Shown in pieces: positions 10,097 through 16,052 of a stretch of 16,052 nucleotides of DNA. The DNA lies in assembly GCA_910592005.1 (NCBI GenBank), contig CAJVPP010002160.1, positions 1 through 16,052 on the forward strand, given 5' to 3'. Both the position numbers and the translations under genes were made by a program. This DNA is from Funneliformis mosseae (taxonomy: Eukaryota > Glomeromycota > Glomeromycetes > Glomerales > Glomeraceae). Within the stretch, counting starts at the first letter, position 1. Every line of letters starts with the position of its first letter. Below the pieces are notes generated by a model. The model did no database searches and had not been told where the DNA came from. It saw only the letters and a program-made list of their open reading frames with translations.

Positions 10097-10387
10097 AATA
10101 CTTTTAAAAATCAAATATTTATAAAATAATAATTAATTAAAATATAATGATTTAAAAAGATATTAGTAATTAAAAAATTAGTAAAAAAACTTAATTATTA
10201 ATTTTACATTTTTTTAATAACTAAAATTTTTATTATTAAAAATTTTGAATAATTTATTTAATAATAATAATTTTTTTTTTTTTAAAAATTATTTATTAAA
10301 TTAATAATCAAAGAAAACATTTATTTAATTAATAATTAAATTTTTTTTTAAAATAAAAAGAAATATTTTATTTGAATTTAATATCTT
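10097..10387. other. AT-rich gap, no gene seen
   Basis: The stretch holds long A or T runs and TTAATTATTAATT-type words. I see no coding exon, RNA gene or defined repeat unit in it. Confidence 0.5.
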
Positions 10388-10670
10388 AAAAAAAAGAAAT
10401 ATTAATAAAATAATTATTTTTTACTAAAAAAATCTATTTCAGCTTTTATTATTTCAAATTTAATTTGTTTAAGTTCAGTATTCTAAAAAATAAAGAAAGA
10501 AATATTAATAAAATATTTTTAACTATATAAAACTTATACAAGCCTTCTATTTATCTCAAGTCTAATATTATAAAATAAAGAAAAAACTATTAATAAAATA
10601 TTTTTAATTAAATAAAATTCTCTTAAATCTTTTATTTATTTTAAGTTTAATTTGTTTAAGTTTAGGTATC
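10388..10670. repeat. Tandem array, about 85-103-bp unit, three copies
   Basis: The word GAAATATTAATAAAAT or ACTATTAATAAAAT recurs at 10396, 10499 and about 10584. Each copy is followed after 50-60 bp by a TTTATTATTTCAA, TTTATCTCAAG or TTTATTTTAAG word and then TTTAAT or CTAATA. TTTAATTTGTTTAAGTT occurs in the first and third copies. Confidence 0.55.
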
Positions 10671-12146
10671 AGTATGATTGACATTTATTATTAATATAAT
10701 ATAAGAATATCAAAAGTATAAAGTTATTATTAAATAATATCATAATCATATTTTTAGATTTTGAAATTCATTTATTATTAAATGTTTAAATATAACTATA
10801 AAATAATAATTTAACTTAAATTTATAAAGGTAATATTTTTAAAATAGATTATAATTATCCTTAGAGTATTTTATATATTTATATAAATAATATTACTAAT
10901 TAAGTTGTGTTTTATAATTTTTAATAAAAAAAATATTATAGATTTGATAAAGAATAACCATTTTTTTTCTTTTCTAATTTAATGTAATTAAATTAGTTAT
11001 ATATCTTTATTTATAAAAAAAAGAAGGAAAAAATAATATATATATTATTTATGAATAAATTACAAAATAAATCAAGATTTAAATCAATATAAAAAAATAT
11101 ATACATATATTATTTTTAATTATTTAAAATTTATTATTAATAAAATCATTATTTTATGATTATCAATTATCTTTTGTCAAAAAAAAAAACTATATATATA
11201 ATTTGATTAGTTGGTTTAAAATTATCAGATTAAATTATATTTTTTAATCTTATTTAATATTAATCTAAAATTTTATTAACTTGATTTAAATTTTTCAAAT
11301 TAAGTTAAATCAGATAATAGATTAATTTGATTTAATTTAAGCTTTAGTTATAAATGCAATTACTTAAAAAAGATTCTAAAAAAAGTTTGTTAAATTATAT
11401 AAAACATTTTAAATTTAAATAAAATATATTTTTAATAATCTAGTTAAAAGCAATTGATGATGAAAATATATAATATTTAAAAATACATAATAAAAGAATA
11501 TTTTATTACAAAATTATTATATATATTTTTTTTATCAAAAAATATATCTTAATTAATATTAGAATTAATCTTATCCAATTTTTAATAATAAACTATTAAA
11601 CTTTAGACTTAATATTTAATTCAATTCCAATTCTAAATAAACTATAATTATATAATTTTGGTCAATTATAATTTTATATATTATAATTCTAACTAAATTT
11701 ATAATATTAATCTAACTTAAAAATTAAATAATTTTAAAAAACAAATTGGATTTTTAAATATATAACAAAAAATTTGAATTCAAAATTTTTTTTACTAAAT
11801 CATTATTATATACTCATTTTAACATAAAATTTATTCAAAAATAAAACTTTTTTATTTAATACATCTAATAATATATATAATCACATAAAAATTTATAGTA
11901 AATACATCTAAAATTATGATAATTTAGGATTAGAGCTCTAAATAGTTTAATTTATCTGATTAATCTAATTTGATATTTTTTAGTTCAGGTTATAACAAAT
12001 AATTCTGTTCTAATCTAACCTATTTAACCTAAAAATTCAATAAAATTATTCTAATTAAATGATAGTATATTCAAGAAAAATGATAATTTATCTTTCTTTT
12101 TAAATGATACATTATCATTTAATTAAAATAATATATGATCATTCTC
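10671..12146. other. AT-rich gene-free stretch
   Basis: No supportable gene on either strand. A short hairpin with arms TTAACTTGATTT (11276-11287) and AAATTAAGTTAA (11297-11308) has one mismatch. Scattered dinucleotide AT runs occur (near 11040 and 11195). The C/G content rises only near 11930-12040. Confidence 0.6.
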
Positions 12147-12420
12147 TTAGTATATTATCATTCTACAGACTTCTGCCAAAAGTAAATTTACTAGAAATTC
12201 TTTTGTTTCATCTCTATTACTATTTTTATCATAATTACCATTACTATTATCATCTTCTTTTCTATTACCATCTTCTTTTTCGTCTTTGTCACTATTATTA
12301 TTTCCTTTTCCATCACCATCTTCTTTTCTGTCTCTATTACTATTATCTTTTTTTCTATTATAATCTTCTTTTTATCTCTATTATTATCTTTTTTTTCATT
12401 ATTAATGTCACTTACGCTAT
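12147..12420 (-). repeat. Pyrimidine-rich repeat, about 46-bp period, with Asp/Asn/Lys-rich minus-strand frame
   Basis: The plus strand is CATCTTCTTTTC and TATTACTATTATC words repeated with a 46-47-bp spacing (about 12270, 12317, 12363). On the minus strand one frame stays open from 12371 to a stop at 12147-12149 (74 codons, no ATG). It is rich in Asn, Asp, Lys, Glu and Gly (KEDGNRKEDDNSNGN). After an apparent one-base shift upstream it continues as DSNSVSDINEKKDNNRDK. It could be the decayed low-complexity part of a protein or simply a purine-rich minisatellite. No domain is recognised. Confidence 0.5.
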
Positions 12421-12637
12421 TTGAATCTTTGTCAAAAACAGATAAAAATTCAATACTTTGTAAAAATTACACAACTTAAAGATGATCTTATTAAGAATGA
12501 AAAATACTAACAGTCTTCAAATATAACAGACAGTAAGCTGTTTATGAATATCTTATATAGATAAATGATAGCAATAGGAAAATAAAAGCTAATAAAAAGT
12601 AATGCAAATAATTTATATTATTTCAAAGCTATATATT
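12421..12637. other. Region before the transposase relic
   Basis: No clear gene. On the minus strand FLQSIEFLSVF reads into the Asp/Asn-rich frame of the neighbouring repeat. The plus strand may hold an unrecognisable N-terminal part of the transposase relic. No terminal inverted repeat of the element could be identified. Confidence 0.35.
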
Positions 12638-14049
12638 GCTAAATGGATTTATACTATGATCAAATTTTATTTAAATTACTAATCATTTCCAATTTTGTAT
12701 TATAAAAAGTATTAAAAATATTATCAACTTATTAATGATGAAGATATTGTATTGAGTTTACAATAATGGTTATGAAAAGAATTAGATTCAAATGATATTA
12801 ACATAATTTATTTTAAGCAATATATTAAAAATTTTATTTTGCTTAAACATATAGGAATTTAGAAAACAATCTGCTAAAAGATAGTTGCATATCTTAGGAT
12901 ACTGGTTTAAAGAATATTGAAAGAATATATATTTTAAAAATAATGAAAGAATTGGAATAACAAATAGCTAAATATAAAGAAGAGAAAATGAAAGTAATTC
13001 TACCAGTACTTAAATTAAATGAATAAGAATTGATTCTTGTTACTTATAATAAGTGTATATTCTATGTAAATAATGAAAAAAAAAGAATTTAAGTAAATGA
13101 TAGTAAAATACCATTGTAAAAAAAAAGGAAAACAGAAGATTAATTATAGTAAGCGAATTTCTTTCAGAAGCTTGTAGTCAATTGAAACTTAGTGAAAAAG
13201 AAATAGAAAGGAATCTGAATATTCCTATAAAAGCTTATTGTTATCTTTTACCTGATAAAATTACTGGACCTTTTAACATTTATTAGAACAGATTAAATTT
13301 AAAGCAATTCCTATTTTTGAGATAAAATTTTCTAATGCAACAGCTGTTTTTGCCTTTGAGAATAATACAAACTATGTAGCATATGCTAAAAATGCTTTTG
13401 TTGCAGTAAGAATGAATTTGAGTTCTAGAAAAAATAACTAATCATGAAATTAACATCTTTTATTGATAAAAATAGACAGAAAATAATCTAGCAAATGGTG
13501 TTTTCAGAAGATTATTTTGATCTTGCTTTGCGAGAAAAACCAAAAGGAATAAAAAGGGCATTACAAGAAAGAGGTTTATGGAAGGAAGGATTAAGTTTAG
13601 AGTGTTTAATATGTAAAAAAAAAGAATCTCTAAGAGTTGATTGTTGTGCAAGAAAGATTATGGCATCTCAATCAGATTTTGTAGTGCAAAAGTCAGCTAT
13701 TGTAGAATTAATTAAAAATGCAGGTCATTTATGTGTTTTCTACCCTAAGTTTTATTATGAACTTAATTTTATCGAAATATACTAGGATGCAGCCAAGTAT
13801 TATACAAGAAATAATTGTGATTACACATGGGGTGACTTGCAAAAAACTGTTCTGCAAACACTTGATTTAGTGGATATTACTACAATTAGGAAGTTCGCTT
13901 AAAAATCATAGAGATACATGTAATTGTATCACAAAGGATTAACCAGGAAGTTAGCTGAATATGCATGTAAAAAATTTAAATCACATAGGCGAATTTCACA
14001 AGATAATTTAACTGTATTTATAAAAGAAAAGAGTTGTGAAAAAAAGTAA
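12638..14049 (+). pseudogene. Degenerate DDE transposase, IS630/Tc1/mariner type
   Basis: A decayed transposase read in pieces: 12638-12890, 12891-12942, 12943-13124, about 13125-13285, 13286-13441 and 13444-14049, with a frameshift at each junction. Recognisable segments include INDEDI, WFKEY, KEENRRLIIVSEFL-like text (read KKENRRLIIVSEF), LSEKEIERNLNIP, FENNTNYVAYAKNAF, KPKGIKRALQERGLW, DCCARKIMASQSDF, FYPKFYYELNFIE, RNNCDYTWGDLQKTV, TTIRKFA and KSHRRIS. The ELNFIE motif holds the third catalytic acid (Glu, 13774-13776). The first catalytic Asp appears replaced by Asn (VTYNKCIF, AAT at 13048) and the second by Glu (FEN, GAG at 13358). The last segment alone has five internal stops (13489, 13783, 13900, 13909, 13921). 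The gene is certainly inactive. Family assignment rests on remembered fungal elements. The terminal repeats are not seen. Confidence 0.85.
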
Positions 14050-14079
14050 CAAAATTAATAAATTCTGTAATATATATGT

Positions 14080-14257
14080 ATTAAATCAAATTTATTAATA
14101 AATCATATGTTAAACTTAATCAATAATAAATCATGCATTATTTAATCAATTAAATTTATTAATAAATCATATATTAAACTTAATCAAACAATAAATCATA
14201 GGTTAAACTTAATCAATTAAATTTAATCAATAAATTGTACATTAAACTTAATCATTG
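14080..14257. repeat. Tandem array, about 31-36-bp unit, five copies
   Basis: Units close to AATAAATCATATRTTAAACT followed by TAATCAAT repeat five times after the transposase relic, with TTAAACTTAATCA present in four copies. A short duplication ATCATTGAAATTT follows at 14251-14276. It may be subterminal sequence of the decayed transposon or independent. Confidence 0.65.
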
Positions 14258-14311
14258 AAATTTATCATTGAAATTTATAATTTTATTTAATGTGTAACAT
14301 AAATTATATTT

Positions 14312-14398
14312 ATCACGTAATTTATATAGATCACGTGACATGGCTTATAATAATCACGTAATTTTTTAAAATTTCAGGATCAGGACAAATTATGTAAT
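14312..14398. mobile_element. Small inverted-repeat element with ACGT words
   Basis: The left end starts ATCACGTAATTT and the right end, read on the minus strand, starts ATTACATAATTT. The first 21 positions agree at 15, and three of the six differences are transitions. Inside are TCACGTGACATGG and AATCACGTAATT. The shape (87 bp, inverted ends, no coding) suits a decayed MITE. Target duplications are not clear. Confidence 0.4.
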
Positions 14399-14453
14399 TT
14401 TAGTTTTTAAGTGTCGCGCACTGTAGGATGAAGTTTCAACTTCACATCAAAAT

Positions 14454-14934
14454 AATTATGTTTTCACTCTTATTACCCTTAATGTTGGTAGAATACTCTA
14501 TACAATTATAAAAAGAATACTTTTAAAAAAAAAGAAATTCTTTTCGGAACTTTTTAATGATTTTGATCATAATGAAAACATTTTTATTGACTGAAATGAC
14601 GAGTTATTTAAATATGTTCTTGAATTTATGAGAACAGATGACTTGTCAAAAAGAAAAGAACTCTGTATGACAAGTTATTACTTAAAAATTATTATTAGAA
14701 GCTAAATTTTATCATATCCAAGAATTAGCCATTCAAATCAATAGGATTATTCATAATATTGAATATCAAAGTTATTACTGATATATAATTTAGGTATATA
14801 ACTTAAATCGAAAAAAAATTTATCTACCTTGTTATTAAATTTTTTCTTTAACATTTTTATTTATCTATGTATATGTAGAGAGTGATGACTCTCCTGATAG
14901 TAAGAGAGCTAGAATGAAAAAATATATTAAGTAA
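14454..14934 (+). pseudogene. BTB/POZ (KCTD-type T1 domain) pseudogene
   Basis: The frame from 14454 reads NYVFTLITLNVG, then FFSELFNDFDHNENIFID, a TGA stop (14592-14594) and NDELFKYVLEFMRTDDL. A frameshift near 14680 moves to LLLEAKFYHIQELAIQI. These are the conserved pieces, in order, of the BTB domain of KCTD and potassium-channel T1 proteins, which mediates oligomerisation and, in many KCTDs, cullin binding. Later stops are TGA 14779 and TAG 14791. A remnant intron is likely from GTATAT at 14794 to TAG at 14878 (or AG at 14880), followed by a short exon SDDSPDSKRARMKKYIK ending in TAA at 14932-14934. No in-frame ATG is seen at the start. The glycine after VGG is changed (VGR), which also fits decay. 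Confidence 0.8.
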
Positions 14935-15088
14935 TAATCAATTATAAGGCACTTCATATATATAATAGCATAGAAAATTCATTATGTATCATAAGCTAGT
15001 TCTAAGCTTTGAATTTATTTTTTCACATGCATTAATAAAATTTTTTTCTTCAGAACATTAAACAATTCTACTCTTGTATAAAATTATC
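14935..15088. other. Spacer between relics, no gene seen
   Basis: About 150 bp of AT-rich sequence between the BTB relic and the short start fragment. I see no coding or structural signal that I can support. Confidence 0.4.
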
Positions 15089-15166
15089 ATGTCATCAGAG
15101 CTTGAATTATTAAGGCAATACATCAATAATAACCCACGAAAAAAAAATCTTACTAAAGTAAAATGA
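15089..15166 (+). pseudogene. Start fragment of a Rhizophagus-type repeat protein
   Basis: The ATG opens a 25-codon frame that begins MSSELELLRQYINNN and ends at TGA 15164-15166. The first ten residues match an N-terminus I associate with many multicopy Rhizophagus proteins, where a coiled coil usually follows (RITELEAEN-like). Here the coiled coil is lost at once, so the piece is a truncated relic. The family link is from memory and based on ten residues only. Confidence 0.45.
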
Positions 15167-15233
15167 TATAATAACCTATATCACATTATTTTATTTTGGT
15201 ATTTGAAGATCAAAATATATAATAATACTCGTT

Positions 15234-15377
15234 CTACTCATAAAGATTCCAACCATTTTTAGAATTAGCTAATACTTTCAAAAGCATATTGTGATCTATT
15301 TTTTCAAATGTATCAGATTTAAAAAATGCATCAAAGAATTCATCCTTTACCTGTTCAGAAGGCATCTGATAAATTTT
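15234..15377 (-). pseudogene. Possible last exon of an unknown gene (relic or partial)
   Basis: The minus strand shows an acceptor-like ATTATGTTTAG and then 47 open codons beginning KIYQMPSEQVKDEFFDAF and containing KIDHNMLLKVL and KNGWNLYE before TAG at 15234-15236. The residue mix is protein-like (Phe, Asp, Trp, Glu balanced), unlike the surrounding frames. Without the splice site an ATG at 15365 would give 43 residues. No upstream exon was found within reach, so it is probably a fragment of a gene carried in by a repeat. I do not recognise the family. Confidence 0.4.
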
Positions 15378-15488
15378 CTAAACATAATATTATGATGATA
15401 AACCAACTGGCTTAAAGAAGTTTATCATTCTTTAAGAATGATAATATCATTATATTTTTGAAATAATATAATCATTTAATCAGATATT

Positions 15489-15620
15489 AATCAATTATAA
15501 ATAAAATAAGTTAAATTTTAGCTAATTTTTGATGTATACCAATCAGCTATAAGTATACCAATCAACTATAAATAAGAAGGTTAAATTTTAGCTGAATTTT
15601 ATAATTTTTGATGTATACCA
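15489..15620. repeat. Tandem duplication, about 72 bp
   Basis: The copy at 15489-15540 (AATCAATTATAAATA, GTTAAATTTTAGCTAA, TTTTTGATGTATACC) is repeated at 15561-15620 with small changes and an 8-9 bp insertion. A short third piece, AATCAGCTATAAGTATACC (15541-15559), lies between them. The words AACTATAAAT and AATCAGC also occur in the 7851-8105 array. Confidence 0.7.
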
Positions 15621-15999
15621 ATTAACTAAATTGATTTTTGATAACTTGCTGATTTTAGACTAATTTTAGAATGAGTTTTCACATGTCTAATTTTTTTGGT
15701 TTTGACCAGTAATTTTAAACTATTTAAATATCCTTAATAATAATAGTTCTTCTCAAACTAAAAAGTTTTTAACCTTTCACCTATTAATATAGAGATAAAC
15801 TGTCTTCTTGAAACTACAAAAGATATAACATCTACTTATAAGATTACAAATACTATATAGTTATAGACAAAAACTAAGCTTATGATACTATGAAAAATAT
15901 ACTTAGATCCAATAATTCTTTTCTTAATATATTATTCTTTAAATATATTTACAACGCTTTCACTTTTTACATTTTCCAATAAAAAATTTGATATAAAAA
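15621..15999. other. AT-rich stretch, no gene seen
   Basis: No exon or repeat that I can defend. A short minus-strand frame near 15930-15985 reads FLLENVKSESVVNIFKE before a stop; it is too short to call. Confidence 0.4.
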
Positions 16000-16043
16000 T
16001 TCCATAAAAATATTAAGTTTTATAACGTATAACTTTTATGGAA
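16000..16043. repeat. Inverted repeat at right edge
   Basis: TTCCATAAAA (16000-16009) and TTTTATGGAA (16034-16043) are perfect complements 24 bp apart. It may be a hairpin or the end of an element cut by the window edge. Confidence 0.4.
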
Positions 16044-16052
16044 AATCAGTAT

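Noticed and set aside
5521..12146. Mitochondrial insertion or mitochondrial DNA as the source of the AT richness
   Set aside because: I see no mitochondrial gene, tRNA or rRNA in the stretch; nuclear satellite and relic DNA fits better.
5521..12146. Centromere call
   Set aside because: AT-rich tandem repeats alone do not define a centromere; there is no chromatin evidence and the island is only a few kilobases as seen.
12104..12424. 106-codon plus-strand ORF of Tyr, His, Phe and Leu
   Set aside because: It is a translation of the pyrimidine-rich repeat; the composition is explained by the repeat and no protein family fits.
13460..13651. 63-codon minus-strand ORF of hydrophobic residues
   Set aside because: It is antisense to the transposase relic, whose plus-strand frame carries the conserved motifs.

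Overview
The window looks like nuclear DNA from a very AT-rich fungus, most probably an arbuscular mycorrhizal fungus (Glomeromycotina, Rhizophagus-like). The reasons are three genes with short GT-AG introns, a fungal-type saccharopine dehydrogenase (alpha-aminoadipate lysine pathway), a Tgl3/4/5-type patatin lipase, a decayed DDE transposase of a type I associate with these fungi, a KCTD-type BTB relic, and a start fragment (MSSELELLRQ) that recalls Rhizophagus repeat-family proteins. The lineage is inferred from gene style and remembered families; no database search was possible.

Layout. Positions 1-5332 form a compact gene block: (1) a patatin-like triacylglycerol lipase on the minus strand, 13 exons seen, 3' end beyond the left edge; (2) a glycosyltransferase family 8 gene on the plus strand, two exons, divergent from the lipase across 242 bp; (3) LYS1 on the minus strand, six exons, convergent with the glycosyltransferase. 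I rebuilt all splice junctions by hand; each model keeps frame through every exon and restores the family motifs.

Positions 5333 to about 12,150 hold no gene that I can see. This is an extremely AT-rich island with at least six separate tandem arrays (66 bp, about 104 bp, about 24-25 bp, 19 bp, about 95 bp, about 46 bp units) and a fold-back MITE-like element sitting inside the 24-25 bp array.

Positions 12,150-16,052 are a graveyard: a pyrimidine-rich repeat, a long IS630/Tc1/mariner-type transposase pseudogene with many stops and frameshifts, a 36 bp-type tandem array, a small ACGT-rich inverted-repeat element, a BTB (KCTD-type) pseudogene with a remnant intron, a 25-codon start fragment, a possible last exon of an unknown minus-strand gene, and a tandem duplication.

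The three intact genes are housekeeping metabolism (storage lipid breakdown, sugar transfer, lysine synthesis) and show no sign of acting as one system. The points most worth a second look are the 17-nt microexon in the lipase, the bias of transposase stops toward C-to-T/G-to-A changes together with loss of two catalytic Asp, and the nested repeats of the AT island. I did not find a convincing new biological system.
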